Shown: positions 1 to 8,157 of the stretch, one piece after another
How the letters are laid out: the number at the start of each line of letters is the position of its first letter
Position numbering within the stretch: position 1 is the first letter of the stretch
Position numbers and translations under genes: made by a program
From: Chitinophaga caseinilytica
GTDB taxonomy: Bacteria > Bacteroidota > Bacteroidia > Chitinophagales > Chitinophagaceae
DNA length: 64,000 nt
Reading direction: 5' to 3'
NCBI RefSeq assembly: GCF_038396765.1
Contig: NZ_CP150096.1
Span: forward strand, 5,501,001 to 5,565,000
The notes under the pieces: model-generated
Told to the model about the DNA's origin: nothing
Databases searched by the model: none
The model's input: the letters and a program-made list of their open reading frames with translations, nothing else

Positions 1-629
1 TTTTCAAGGAAGACATTCAAACGCACGGCGTGAAATCCGCTACGGTAAAGGCGATCGCCAGGCCGTACATGAAGGCGCTCCGGTCCGAAACGAAGGAAAC
101 GGTATTTTCGATTTGCGAAGATTTGTGGAAAGACGGGATGATGGAGGAAACCCTCATCGCCTGCGACCTTTCCTGGTCGCGGCGGAAGGAATTTGTGCCG
201 GCCGACCTCCAACTGTTCGAAAAATGGCTGCACACCTACGTGACCAACTGGGCCGCCTGCGATACGTTCTGCAACCATACGGTGGGGGAATTCCTCATCC
301 GGTATCCGGACCGGTTGCCGGTGCTGGAAAAATGGGCGAAATCGAAAAACCGGTGGGTGCGCCGGGGAGCGGCCGTATCGCTGATCGTTCCGGCCAGGAA
401 GGGATGGATGCTGGAGGAATCGCTTCGCATCGCCACCCTGCTGCTGCACGATGAAGACGACATGGTGCGCAAAGGATACGGATGGCTGCTGAAATCGGCC
501 GCGGAAAAGCATGAGGACGCGGTTTTCCGGTTCGTGATGCGCCACAAAACCGACATGCCCCGCACGGCGCTGCGATACGCCATCGAGAAAATGCCCGCCG
601 ACCGGAAAGCCCGGGCGATGGAGAAATGA
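1..629 (+). CDS. AlkD-like DNA alkylation repair protein (5' partial)
   Basis: The gene runs off the left edge; the reading frame is open from base 3, and a GTG at base 30 is probably internal because the upstream residues (FKEDIQTHGVKSATV) already match the family. About 208 residues are visible. The helical, HEAT-like pattern with WVRRGAAVSL and DMVRKGYGWLLK resembles the AlkD family, single-domain DNA glycosylases that excise alkylated bases such as 3- and 7-methylpurines without base flipping. The Trp/Arg-rich repeats and the C-terminal LRYAIEKMP helix are typical. The stop codon abuts the convergent acetyltransferase gene with no intergenic space. Family assignment is fairly sure; substrate is not visible. 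Confidence 0.72.
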   Translation, partial: FKEDIQTHGVKSATVKAIARPYMKALRSETKETVFSICEDLWKDGMMEETLIACDLSWSRRKEFVPADLQLFEKWLHTYVTNWAACDTFCNHTVGEFLIRYPDRLPVLEKWAKSKNRWVRRGAAVSLIVPARKGWMLEESLRIATLLLHDEDDMVRKGYGWLLKSAAEKHEDAVFRFVMRHKTDMPRTALRYAIEKMPADRKARAMEK

Positions 630-1100
630 TCAGGCGCCAAAGAGCATATCGTACCGGTGCATCCCTTCCCCATAGCCGTTCTCCGTATATTTCACCACGG
701 CGAAGCCATATTTTTCGAAGAAAGGGCGCGAATGCTGCGTGGTATCCAGTTTGATGCTGCAGGTGGTGCAATTGCGGCGGATGTAATCGATCCGGTAGAG
801 GAGGAACTTCCGGCCGATGCCCTGCCGGTGCAGCCGGTTATCGACCATCCCCCACACCATGCCGGCGATATTGTTCCCCAATTCCATGAAAACGCCGCCA
901 CAGGCCACCAGCAGGTCGTCTTCCTCCACTACGAAATACGCCTCCACGCCATCCGGTTTGAAGGGAATCCCTTTTTCGTAGTTCTTCAGCCAACTGGAAT
1001 AATCGTCCAGCTCTTCGGGCAGGAAAAACTTCGGCATATTGCTTTTGAAGGCGGCGATGCAGGCATCGAAATCGGAGGGCTCGTAGGGGCGGATGGTCAT
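630..1100 (-). CDS. GNAT family N-acetyltransferase
   Basis: The 156-residue protein matches the single-domain GNAT fold. It opens with the usual first strand ([14 protein letters not shown]). Motif A, the acetyl-CoA pyrophosphate loop, is RQGIGR at residues 92-97, and FFEKYGF at about 127-133 is the late helix and strand seen across the family. A predicted strand [10 protein letters not shown] precedes motif A. The protein is expected to be cytosolic and to transfer an acetyl group to a small molecule or protein amine, but nothing shows which substrate. It is convergent with the AlkD-like gene and divergent from the SMR pump gene, so it is probably a single-gene unit. Confidence 0.82.
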   Translation of the reverse strand: MTIRPYEPSDFDACIAAFKSNMPKFFLPEELDDYSSWLKNYEKGIPFKPDGVEAYFVVEEDDLLVACGGVFMELGNNIAGMVWGMVDNRLHRQGIGRKFLLYRIDYIRRNCTTCSIKLDTTQHSRPFFEKYGFAVVKYTENGYGEGMHRYDMLFGA

Positions 1101-1236
1101 GTCTTTCAGCTTTGTTAAAAAACGAATGTCCTTAAAAAACGCGACATTCCCATGGCGGGCAAGCCTGTTTCCCGGCGGGATAAAAAATTTTTATTTCCGG
1201 TTGGCAGCGATATTTTTACCCTATCAAACAAGGTCT

Positions 1237-1566
1237 ATGAAATATGTCCTGCTGGCCGTCGCCATCGTTTCCGAAGTGATCGCTACTTCCGCGCTGAAAG
1301 CGTCTGAAGGCTTTTCCAGAACCGGGCCTTCGCTGATCGTCATCGCGGGGTACGGCATTGCGTTCTATTGCCTGAGCCTGACGCTGAAGTCCATCCCCGT
1401 GGGCATCGCCTATGCGATCTGGTCGGGCCTGGGCATCGTACTGGTATCTGCCGCAGGCTGGATTTTGTATAAGCAGAAGCTGGATGCGGGCGCTATTATC
1501 GGGATGCTGCTGATCGTGGCCGGGGTGATCGTCGTGAACGTATTTTCGAAGAGCACGGAGCATTAA
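1237..1566 (+). CDS. SMR family small multidrug resistance efflux protein
   Basis: The 109-residue protein has four membrane helices and the SMR signature. Glu13 (IVSEVIATS) corresponds to the essential Glu14 of EmrE, and Tyr39 and Trp62 (AIWSGLG) match EmrE Tyr40 and Trp63. The [11 protein letters not shown] and [15 protein letters not shown] segments are family hallmarks. The family forms dimeric proton-coupled exporters of quaternary cations or guanidinium. Start at this ATG: an AAGG sits a few bases before it and the longer frame would add a non-membrane extension. It is encoded alone, so it is probably a homodimeric (EmrE/QacE- or Gdx-type) member rather than a paired type. EmrE-like and guanidinium exporters cannot be separated by eye. 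Confidence 0.88.
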   Translation: MKYVLLAVAIVSEVIATSALKASEGFSRTGPSLIVIAGYGIAFYCLSLTLKSIPVGIAYAIWSGLGIVLVSAAGWILYKQKLDAGAIIGMLLIVAGVIVVNVFSKSTEH

Positions 1567-1570
1567 AGCC

Positions 1571-1602
1571 ACCGTTCGTCGATAATTCGGGTTGTCCGTC
1601 GA
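1571..1602 (+). promoter_or_regulatory. Candidate LytTR-type operator (two direct repeats)
   Basis: CGTTCGTCGA at 1573-1582 is followed 20 bp later by TGTCCGTCGA at 1593-1602. The 9-mer ACCGTTCGT at 1571-1579 fits the published LytTR-family binding consensus [TA][AC][CA]GTTN[AG][TG]. It lies 64-95 bp before the LytS/LytTR operon start, a position suitable for autoregulation. Binding is inferred, not shown. Confidence 0.5.
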
Positions 1603-1653
1603 TCCGGAAGCCGTATATTGGGTACCGTGCGCCGCGGCTGTTATCAAGTGCGC

Positions 1654-1661
1654 TAAGTTTG
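1654..1661 (+). promoter_or_regulatory. -7 promoter box for the LytS/LytTR operon
   Basis: TAAGTTTG is a perfect Bacteroidota TAnnTTTG box. It ends only 4 bp before the histidine kinase ATG, so transcription would start at or next to the start codon. No TTTG is visible 19-21 bp upstream, which is consistent with an activator-dependent promoter. Confidence 0.5.
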
Positions 1662-1665
1662 TACC

Positions 1666-2754
1666 ATGAAATCAGCATCTTCCTACCTGAAAAACGGGCG
1701 GTTTTTAACGCATCTCCTCTTCTGGGCTTTCGCGTTTTTGCTGCTTACCTATATCTACAGCACTGCTTTCGGCAGTTACCGGCTGGGCACGGTAGTGGTG
1801 CTTATGCTGCTGCCCGTTCATATGCTTTACTATTACCTCCTCATCCACCAGGTGCTTCCCAGCTTTTTCAAGGGGCGGTATCTGCGGACGGTTATTGCCG
1901 GCCTGGCGGTGATGGTTTTGATGGCCGTTTTGTACCGGCTGGCGGAGATTTTTGTCACCGATCCCTACATCTACGATTTTTACATCCGGGACGATCCGGA
2001 TTTTACCTGGGGCAAGCTGGCCAAATCGCGGTGGCAGCAGTTCGTCAGCCCCGGGGATTTCGTGAACGCCGTGGAAAGAAGCAACGTGGTGGTCTGGATC
2101 GGCCTCACGTCGAAGCTGTTCATGATGTGGCACGAACGGAAAAACGCCATCCTGCAGGCGGAGCTCAGTTCCCTGAAAGGGCAGCTCCATCCCCATTTCC
2201 TGTTCAATTCCCTCAACAATATTTACGCCCTTTCGCTGGACAATGCGCCGCAAACGCCGGGCGTGGTGCTGGGGCTGTCGAACATCCTCCGGTATGTGAT
2301 TTATGAATGCGCGGCCGACCGGGTTTCGCTGGAGCGCGACATCGAGATCATGAACGACTATATCCGGCTGGAGCAGTTGCGGTACGAAGACCGGCTGGAC
2401 CTGAACGTGCGCATCGAAGGCGAGCCGCCCGGCCGGTACCGGATCGCACCGCTGCTGATGCTCCCCTTGCTGGAAAACGCTTTCAAACACGGTGTCGGCG
2501 AAACGGTCGAAGGCGCCTGGATCAATATGGAACTGCTGGTGCGCGACGGCGCCCTGCACCTGAAGATCAGCAACAGCAAGCCCGAACAGCCCGTGCCGGG
2601 CAGAACGGAGCAAAGCGGCGGGATCGGCCTGTCGAACGTAAAAAACCGCCTGCGGCTGCTGTACCCGGAAGCGCATTCGCTGGCCTGGTACGACGAAGAA
2701 GAATGCTTCATCATCGAATTAATGGTTAAATTATCCGCCCATGACGCAGCCTGA
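1666..2754 (+). CDS. LytS-type sensor histidine kinase (His_kinase family)
   Basis: A 362-residue membrane histidine kinase. The N-terminal 160 residues hold four hydrophobic helices (about 13-32, 40-62, 75-95, 138-155). The catalytic part starts at a short coiled coil (ERKNAILQAELSSLKGQ) leading to LHPHFLFNSLN, with the phospho-acceptor His at 177. The ATPase domain has LPLLENAFKHG (N box) and GGIGLSNVKNRL (G box). This is the Bacteroidota YehU/LytS architecture, which has no periplasmic sensor domain, so the membrane helices probably sense the signal. It overlaps the response regulator gene by 14 bp, so the two are translationally coupled and act as a pair. The signal is unknown. Confidence 0.92.
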   Translation: MKSASSYLKNGRFLTHLLFWAFAFLLLTYIYSTAFGSYRLGTVVVLMLLPVHMLYYYLLIHQVLPSFFKGRYLRTVIAGLAVMVLMAVLYRLAEIFVTDPYIYDFYIRDDPDFTWGKLAKSRWQQFVSPGDFVNAVERSNVVVWIGLTSKLFMMWHERKNAILQAELSSLKGQLHPHFLFNSLNNIYALSLDNAPQTPGVVLGLSNILRYVIYECAADRVSLERDIEIMNDYIRLEQLRYEDRLDLNVRIEGEPPGRYRIAPLLMLPLLENAFKHGVGETVEGAWINMELLVRDGALHLKISNSKPEQPVPGRTEQSGGIGLSNVKNRLRLLYPEAHSLAWYDEEECFIIELMVKLSAHDAA

Positions 2755-3499
2755 TACGCAAATACGGACCCTGATCGTGGACGACGAGCCCCACGCCCTG
2801 CAGATCATCCGGAAATACGCCGCGAACGTCCCGGAACTGGAAGTGATCGGCACCTGCAGCAACGCCATGCAGGCAGCGCAGGTACTGCGGCAGCAGGCGG
2901 TAGACCTGCTTTTCATCGATATCAAAATGCCCGGCCTGCTGGGCACCGACCTCGTCAGAAGCCTGAAAAACCCGCCCAAGATCGTGTTCACCACCGCTTA
3001 CCATGAGTACGCGGTAGAAGGGTTCAACCTCGATGCGGTAGATTATCTCGTAAAACCCATCCCGCTGAACCGGTTCCTGCGGGCGGTAGACAAAGTGATG
3101 CACGCCCTCCGGGGAGACCGTGCCCCCGCCGTATACGCCCAGCCCCGGGAAACGCCCGTTCAGCCGGCCGCGCGGCATTACCTGTACCTGCGGATCGACC
3201 GGCAATCGATCAAAGTCGATACCGCAGACATCCACTGGATCGAAAGCGTGCGGGATTACATCCGGGTGGTGACGAAAGATAAAACCTACATGACCAAACA
3301 GAAGATCAGCGTAGCCGAAAAACTCCTGCCCATGGGGCGCTTCCTGCGCGTACACCGGTCTTTCATCATCCCGGTAGACAGTGTGGAAGGATACAATCCC
3401 AATTACGTGATCGTTGCCGGCAAGAAGGTACCCATCGGCCGCAACTACAAACAGGCCTGCCAGGAGCAGTTCGGCCCCGGCGGGGAAACTGCGGAATAA
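2741..3499 (+). CDS. LytTR family response regulator
   Basis: A 252-residue response regulator. The receiver domain (residues 8-125) has the acidic pocket VDDEP, phospho-acceptor Asp60 (FIDIKMP), the conserved Thr in FTTAYHEYAV and Lys in YLVKPI. A linker of about 25 residues leads to a LytTR DNA-binding domain (about 145-245) with IHWIESVRDYIRVV, the FLRVHRSFII core and a terminal IPIGRNYK-like stretch. LytTR proteins bind paired 9-bp direct repeats; such a pair lies upstream of this operon and another upstream of the esterase gene, which makes both likely targets. It is cotranscribed with the kinase, overlapping by 14 bp. Confidence 0.93.
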   Translation: MTQPDTQIRTLIVDDEPHALQIIRKYAANVPELEVIGTCSNAMQAAQVLRQQAVDLLFIDIKMPGLLGTDLVRSLKNPPKIVFTTAYHEYAVEGFNLDAVDYLVKPIPLNRFLRAVDKVMHALRGDRAPAVYAQPRETPVQPAARHYLYLRIDRQSIKVDTADIHWIESVRDYIRVVTKDKTYMTKQKISVAEKLLPMGRFLRVHRSFIIPVDSVEGYNPNYVIVAGKKVPIGRNYKQACQEQFGPGGETAE

Positions 3500-3628
3500 A
3501 GGCATCCATTCGTCGAACATCCATCTACCAACCCCTCCTTCCGGCGACCAAACCCCGCGCCGGTCGATCTTAGTTGCACCCGCCCCGGATATGTCCGAAC
3601 CTTGCATTCCCAAAAACAGGAATTCAAT

Positions 3629-4093
3629 ATGGAATTAACAGCTACGTCCGGCTTCCGGCGCTACCAGGGAGGCTTTTACAGGACGCTCATCCACCCCGAA
3701 CAAACGAACGGCGACATCGCGCTGCTGGAATTTACCTTGCCCGCCGGCGGTGAGCCGCCATTACACGTGCATTATGAGGAAGACGAAAGCTTCGTTGTCC
3801 TGGAAGGCCGCATCCGCCTGCAGGTCGGCGATGTGATCACCGAGCTTGGCCCCGGGGATGCCGCTTTCGCCCCGAGAAAAACCCCTCACGCGTTCAACAT
3901 CCTCACGCCTGCGGCTAAACTCCTCAATCTGATCACGCCCGGCAAGCTGAGCGGGTTCTTCGAGGAATTCAGCACGCCACTGGAAGGCGAGCCTGCCATC
4001 GCACCGCCACAGGCGCCCGACATGGAAGCCATCGGGAAGATGCTGCAGACCATCACCCAACGATACAACGTACATTTTCTGGAAACCAAATAA
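3629..4093 (+). CDS. Cupin domain protein
   Basis: A 154-residue single-domain cupin. Cupin motif 1 is at residues 45-60 (LHVHYEEDESFVVLEG) with metal ligands His46, His48 and Glu52; motif 2 gives His87 in KTPHAFN. Small cupins of this form are metal-binding enzymes such as quercetinase- or isomerase-like proteins, or sugar- and ligand-binding proteins. No specific reaction can be read from the sequence. The start at this ATG is preceded by ACAGGA; an in-frame upstream Met would add only a non-conserved leader. It lies 17 bp before the YceI lipoprotein gene on the same strand, and the two are probably cotranscribed. Confidence 0.8.
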   Translation: MELTATSGFRRYQGGFYRTLIHPEQTNGDIALLEFTLPAGGEPPLHVHYEEDESFVVLEGRIRLQVGDVITELGPGDAAFAPRKTPHAFNILTPAAKLLNLITPGKLSGFFEEFSTPLEGEPAIAPPQAPDMEAIGKMLQTITQRYNVHFLETK

Positions 4094-4110
4094 AAAAAAT
4101 CATTCGCGCA

Positions 4111-4716
4111 ATGAAACGCCATCACTATCTCTTCTCCGCCATGCTTCTCGTATTGGCGGCCTGTTCCAACAAAGACAAAGGCATCGCTCCCAGCTTCAAG
4201 GTAGATGAAAATGCTTCGGTGATCACTTGGATCGGCAAAGCCCCTACCCATTTCCATAAAGGCAGCTTCAAGGTGACTGGCAGCCTGCTCACCAATGGAA
4301 ACGACCGGGTTACGGGCGGCGATTTTACCATCCCCATCGCCAGTATCGACAACGAAGACCTGTCCGGTCCGCCGAAACTGCAACTGCTCAACCATTTGAA
4401 AAGCGATACTTTTTTCAACGTTCCCATGTATCCCGAAGCAAAGTTCCACGTCACGAAAGTGGAAGACTTCAAGGAAGCCTCCGTACCTGGCATCAATGCA
4501 AAAATCTCCGGTGAATTCACGATGATCGGGCAAACGCACCCGCTCAGCTTCCCTGCCGCCATCCAGGTTACGAAAGACAAGATCTCCGCGACCGGCAGCC
4601 TCAAACTGCCCCGGCTCGACTGGGGGATGAACGCCTACAGCGATCCCACGGGGCCGTTGTACATCCTGCCCGAAATCGAGATTACGATCGATATCAAGGG
4701 AACGCCGGCAAAATAA
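4111..4716 (+). CDS. YceI family lipoprotein
   Basis: A 201-residue lipoprotein. The signal peptide ends in a lipobox (LVLAAC, lipidated Cys18), so the product is anchored to a membrane facing the periplasm. The mature part is a YceI lipocalin-like beta-barrel. It shows the family pattern SVITWIGKAP, GSFKVTGSL, FTIPIASIDNEDL, LKSDTFFNVPMYPEAKF, GEFTMIGQTHPLSF and LDWGMNAYSD. YceI proteins bind polyisoprenoid or amphiphilic lipids; in Bacteroidota they are often stress-associated. The cupin gene upstream is probably in the same transcript. A rho-independent terminator follows within 30 bp. Confidence 0.88.
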   Translation: MKRHHYLFSAMLLVLAACSNKDKGIAPSFKVDENASVITWIGKAPTHFHKGSFKVTGSLLTNGNDRVTGGDFTIPIASIDNEDLSGPPKLQLLNHLKSDTFFNVPMYPEAKFHVTKVEDFKEASVPGINAKISGEFTMIGQTHPLSFPAAIQVTKDKISATGSLKLPRLDWGMNAYSDPTGPLYILPEIEITIDIKGTPAK

Positions 4717-4745
4717 CTCCATCTATCCCCAAGAAAGGGAAAACA

Positions 4746-4776
4746 GGACGTCTCAGCACAACGAGGCGTCCTTTTT
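4746..4776 (+). terminator. Rho-independent terminator after the YceI gene
   Basis: A 9-bp stem (GGACGTCTC at 4746-4754 with GAGGCGTCC at 4763-4771, one G-U pair), an 8-base loop and a T5 tract. Confidence 0.8.
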
Positions 4777-4893
4777 CCGTTAGAGGCCACAGTGCCGGCG
4801 GCATGCTTCTGTCCCTGAAAAAAATCCTGCCCGTTTGTCCAATCCTGCTTTATCTGCGCATTATTATTTCAAACAGACCAATACATACAAACT

Positions 4894-5112
4894 ATGGCAA
4901 ACGATCAAACACACAACAAACACCTGGCGCCGGTCCTGATCTGGCTGGCGATATATCCCCTGATCACTTTATTACTGTTCGTTCTGGGCGGGCATATCGA
5001 ACATTTCCTCCTGCCGCTGAAAACCGGCATTCTTACCATCATAGCCGTGCAGATCGTCTATTACGTCATCCTGCCGTTCTATTACCATGTCATCAATCGT
5101 TTCAAAAAATAA
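4894..5112 (+). CDS. Small two-helix membrane protein, unknown function
   Basis: A 72-residue protein with a short hydrophilic N-terminus (MANDQTHNKHLAP), two strong membrane helices (about residues 12-33 and 43-64) and a basic tail NRFKK. The basic tail fits the positive-inside rule, giving cytoplasmic ends. No enzyme motif is visible and the family is not recognised. It is followed after 15 bp by the small ABM-like gene on the same strand and both end at one terminator, so they form a two-gene unit. Function unknown; the coding call rests on clean codon usage and operon context. Confidence 0.7.
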   Translation: MANDQTHNKHLAPVLIWLAIYPLITLLLFVLGGHIEHFLLPLKTGILTIIAVQIVYYVILPFYYHVINRFKK

Positions 5113-5127
5113 ATAAAATCAACAATC

Positions 5128-5430
5128 ATGATAACCGTAAAAGTTACTTACACCGTTCAACCGGCATTCGCGCAGCAAAACCTGGAAAACATCCGCCGTT
5201 TCATGAAAGATTTCAGGGAGATGGAAGGCTTTCAGTACGCCGTATACACTTCCGCCGACGGCAATACTTTCACTCATATTTCCCATCACAACGATGCGGC
5301 GGTCCAGCAGCGGGTACTGGCGGTCCCTTCCTTCCTGGCGTTCCAGCAACAGCGCGACGCCAGCGGACTGACCGGCGAGCCGCAGATCGAAGTGCTGCAC
5401 CTGGCGGATGTTGTCCGGCCGATCATCTGA
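5128..5430 (+). CDS. Dimeric alpha-beta barrel (ABM-like) protein
   Basis: A 100-residue protein that looks like a ferredoxin-like dimeric alpha-beta barrel. Strand 1 is ITVKVTYTVQP, a long helix follows (NLENIRRFMKDFREM), then GFQYAVYTSADGNTFTHISHH, a second helix and a final strand EPQIEVLHLADVV. This is the layout of antibiotic-biosynthesis-monooxygenase-like and other small stress proteins. No catalytic residue identifies a reaction. It is cotranscribed with the small membrane protein upstream and closed by a strong terminator. A cytosolic ligand-binding or oxygenase-like role is possible. Confidence 0.68.
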   Translation: MITVKVTYTVQPAFAQQNLENIRRFMKDFREMEGFQYAVYTSADGNTFTHISHHNDAAVQQRVLAVPSFLAFQQQRDASGLTGEPQIEVLHLADVVRPII

Positions 5431-5437
5431 ACGAAAA

Positions 5438-5473
5438 AGCGGCGGCCCCGACATTGGGACCGCCGCTTTTTTT
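5438..5473. terminator. Bidirectional terminator between convergent genes
   Basis: A 12-bp stem (AGCGGCGGCCCC at 5438-5449 with GGGACCGCCGCT at 5456-5467), a 6-base loop, a T6 tract on one side and an A-run on the other. It can serve both the ABM-like gene and the convergent cupin gene. Confidence 0.85.
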
Positions 5474-5486
5474 GCCTGCAAACGAA

Positions 5487-6026
5487 CTATTGGCAATACT
5501 TGCTCAACAGGCGTTTTTCCGTGCCGCTGATGCGGGAGATGAGCCCCAGCAGCTTGAAAACCGGCAGGAACAGCATGGCGGCGCCGGCCGGGTGCATATC
5601 GCTCATATCCGAGATAGCGGCTAAGATCAGCGGGTTGCGGGGCATTCCCTTGTTATCGGTGATGCCGTCTTCCGCGAGGCCGTACAGGATGCGCAGGGCG
5701 TTCTCGAACCCCGTGGAGCCGGGCTCCACGATGGTGGTGAAGAGCACGGGCTCGTTGGTTTCGTTCGAAAAGCGGTGCGATACGCCTTTTTCAACGGTGA
5801 AATGCCCGCCGGGCGCCAGGCGCACGAAGCGGTCGTTCATGGTGACGGTCAGCACGCCTTCACTTACCACGAAGGTTTCCGAGAAATTGCGGTGGTAATG
5901 CATGGGTGTTCCGCCGCCCGGCATGAGCGTCACTTCCAGCCGGGAAATGCGCCCGCCGGTGGATGCGGAGGTTTCGGTGAAGGTGACCTGGTCTTTGATG
6001 ATGGGGTTGACGATGGTTGCTTTCAT
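5487..6026 (-). CDS. Cupin domain protein with C-terminal extension
   Basis: A 179-residue protein. The cupin barrel spans about residues 25-110, with ligands in PMHYHRNFSETFVV (His43, His45, Glu50) and a second-motif His in KGVSHRFSN. The remaining 65 residues (GFENALRILYGLAED to the C-terminus) form a helical extension with a hydrophobic stretch (AAMLFLPVFKLLGLISRI) that could lie at the membrane. This extended cupin type is common in Bacteroidota but has no assigned reaction that can be inferred here. It starts 13 bp after the end of the ZU5-type lipoprotein gene and probably shares its transcript. Confidence 0.8.
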   Translation of the reverse strand: MKATIVNPIIKDQVTFTETSASTGGRISRLEVTLMPGGGTPMHYHRNFSETFVVSEGVLTVTMNDRFVRLAPGGHFTVEKGVSHRFSNETNEPVLFTTIVEPGSTGFENALRILYGLAEDGITDNKGMPRNPLILAAISDMSDMHPAGAAMLFLPVFKLLGLISRISGTEKRLLSKYCQ

Positions 6027-6038
6027 GATGGGGGAAGA

Positions 6039-7310
6039 TTAAAGCTTTCTGATGATCCTGAATTTACCGGTCACTTTTTTAGACCTGAGATTACAGCCGG
6101 AGCCCGGCACATACACGGTGGCGGTCACAGTTCCCGTGATTGCTTCGCCGATTCTGCCGAATTTTTCGATATTCATCGAACCGGCACCGTACATTACTTT
6201 GCCGTTACAGTTAAAAATCGTGGATTGGTAAATGGTATAGGTGCCTTGCGGAAAACCCAACTGCACATGGATTTTTTTGTCTTCCTGGAGGCTCCCCGTC
6301 ACATATTTCCCTTCCCCTTTCTCAGCGTTCGCCGTGATGTTCAACCCTCCCAGAAGACCGGTGCCAATAAGCGTAATATTGTTACCTACCCTTGTTCCAT
6401 CCGTTGAATTTGCGAAATACATCGTCCCATCCACTTCCCAAACGAAATATTCGGCGGGCAACAGGGTTATCGGCACCTGTACGATCACCAGTCCTGTATT
6501 GCCCGGCCTGTCCGGATTGCGCCGGTTCACGAGGTTCCGGATGCGTACGCCAACAGCGATCTCCTCGGTTTTAGGGATACTGGCGGGGGCCTTGTAGTTA
6601 ACTTTATGATGTTTTGTATTGTCGAACGTGCCCGGGCCCGTCGCGAACCACGTTTCAATGTTCTTGTCGGGCACCCAAACACCCTGAATGATCTGATTCG
6701 TTCCTTTTTTCACGTCCTGATATTGCACCAATAACATCGCCTGCTCATTGGCTTCGAGGACACGATCGCTGCTGGCGATCTCGACGCGGAACACCCGCTC
6801 GATGGTCCAGTCGCTAAAATGGCGCGTTTGGGCCGTGAGTTTTTTGTTCGCTTTGTCGATGCCGGTCATGATCTCGCGGTTCCAGTAACCTTGTGCGTCC
6901 TGGTATGCCAGATAAAGATCGTCTTCATTGGTACCGATGAGGTTGGAATCCGTATACCGCAATGTAATTTTCACATCTTTCTGGAACTGGACATTTTCGG
7001 GCAACAGGCGATAAGACGGGCCGGTGGCGGCTTCAAGCGTCGGGGTCACGGTCTGGATGGAGAAATTGGTGGCGGCGGAAACGGCGCCGGCGGGGATGTC
7101 GACAGCGATATTTCCATCGGCCGACTGGATGCTACCGCCAGCAGGGCCGATAGATTTAACGACCGGCGTGCCTTGCGGGGTACCGTGTTCTTCCACTTTT
7201 GGTTCAGGGAGTTTTTGGGGGATGCCTTCGTCGCCGTTGTTCTTTTTGCAAGATACAACTGCAGCGAGCAGGAGCACGAAGAAAAAGCTCCGCTTCATTT
7301 TTCTGATCAT
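6039..7310 (-). CDS. Lipoprotein with a ZU5-like domain, unknown function
   Basis: A 423-residue lipoprotein. From the chosen ATG the signal peptide is MIRKMKRSFFFVLLLAAVVSC, with lipidated Cys21; an upstream in-frame Met would put 13 extra residues before it. Residues about 45-130 resemble a ZU5 domain: GPAGGSIQSADGNIAVDIPAGAV, then FSIQTVTP, then a strand VKITLRYTDSNL. ZU5 is an immunoglobulin-like module found in ankyrins and in many Bacteroidota surface proteins. The rest is beta-rich without a recognised domain; two late Cys (FNCNGK and GSGCNLR) could form a disulfide. Probably surface-exposed or periplasmic; no catalytic motif is seen. Confidence 0.75.
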   Translation of the reverse strand: MIRKMKRSFFFVLLLAAVVSCKKNNGDEGIPQKLPEPKVEEHGTPQGTPVVKSIGPAGGSIQSADGNIAVDIPAGAVSAATNFSIQTVTPTLEAATGPSYRLLPENVQFQKDVKITLRYTDSNLIGTNEDDLYLAYQDAQGYWNREIMTGIDKANKKLTAQTRHFSDWTIERVFRVEIASSDRVLEANEQAMLLVQYQDVKKGTNQIIQGVWVPDKNIETWFATGPGTFDNTKHHKVNYKAPASIPKTEEIAVGVRIRNLVNRRNPDRPGNTGLVIVQVPITLLPAEYFVWEVDGTMYFANSTDGTRVGNNITLIGTGLLGGLNITANAEKGEGKYVTGSLQEDKKIHVQLGFPQGTYTIYQSTIFNCNGKVMYGAGSMNIEKFGRIGEAITGTVTATVYVPGSGCNLRSKKVTGKFRIIRKL

Positions 7311-7557
7311 AGCATGATTTTTTAAATTCAGGTTTCTTATGAACGGCAAAATTGGTGCACGCGCGCGGGAGGATAAAATAAAGTCGACGGATACACGAAA
7401 TCATAGATAGAAACCGCTCCGGGCCGGTATTTTGATGCACATCCGGAAAAAGCGAAAGCGCCGCAGCTCTTTCGAACCGCAACGCTTTCTTCGTTCTCGC
7501 CAGAACTTGTCCGTTAACTATTTACCGTTTGCTTTTTCCCATAAGCATGCGCAACCA

Positions 7558-8076
7558 TTATCTGATATCGTGTTGAACCGGCCGCTCCTGCGGTTTTCCG
7601 GCTAACGCGAGGTGCATCACCGCGAGGTTCCTTCCACCGGTTTCCAATCGTTCCATCACATCCCACCCGAGCCGGGTATACAACCGTTCTGCCGAGTCGG
7701 TAAAAAGGTATAGGGCCCCGATCCCTTTCTCCTTGCTCAAATCCTGCAGGTAACGGCACAAATGCGCGCCATATCCCTTTTTCCTGAACATGGGAACGGT
7801 ATACACCATCGCCAGCCAGTGGCGGTACTGCTGGAAACGGGGCACCCGGTCGCACAGCCCTACATGATGGTAAACGCCACCCGTGGCCACGGGCCGGCCG
7901 CCTACGGTCAGCACCGCCTGGAATTGGGATTCACCGGAGCAAACAGACAGCAGGTTCTCGCGGGTTTTCTGCAGTGGCAGGTTCCATTCTTCGTTGTACC
8001 ATTCAGCCACGAGGCCGATCATTTCGGTATCGCCGGGCCCGAGGGCCCGCAACCTTATATTTTCCATGGGGTTCAT
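7558..8076 (-). CDS. GNAT family N-acetyltransferase
   Basis: A 172-residue GNAT protein unrelated in detail to the one at the left end. It starts with IRLRALGPGDTEMI, carries motif A as FRKKGYGAHL (residues 98-107) after the strand WLAMVYTVPMF, and ends with YLFTDSAERLYTRLGWDVMERL, the usual tyrosine-bearing helix of the acetyl-CoA site. A nearby Met4 is an alternative start. Substrate unknown. It lies downstream of the esterase gene on the same strand with an 81-bp gap that holds an inverted repeat (ATCGACC/GGTCGAT), so cotranscription is uncertain. Confidence 0.82.
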   Translation of the reverse strand: MNPMENIRLRALGPGDTEMIGLVAEWYNEEWNLPLQKTRENLLSVCSGESQFQAVLTVGGRPVATGGVYHHVGLCDRVPRFQQYRHWLAMVYTVPMFRKKGYGAHLCRYLQDLSKEKGIGALYLFTDSAERLYTRLGWDVMERLETGGRNLAVMHLALAGKPQERPVQHDIR

Positions 8077-8157
8077 TGCTTGTTCAAAATTAACGGATCG
8101 GGATGGATGTAAAACATCCGATCGACCGAAGCGGCGTCTGGTCGATATAAAACCGGG

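Noticed and set aside
8121..8147. ATCGACC/GGTCGAT inverted repeat as a terminator
   Set aside because: The 7-bp arms have a long loop and no T-run; an operator is as likely and neither is supported enough to list.
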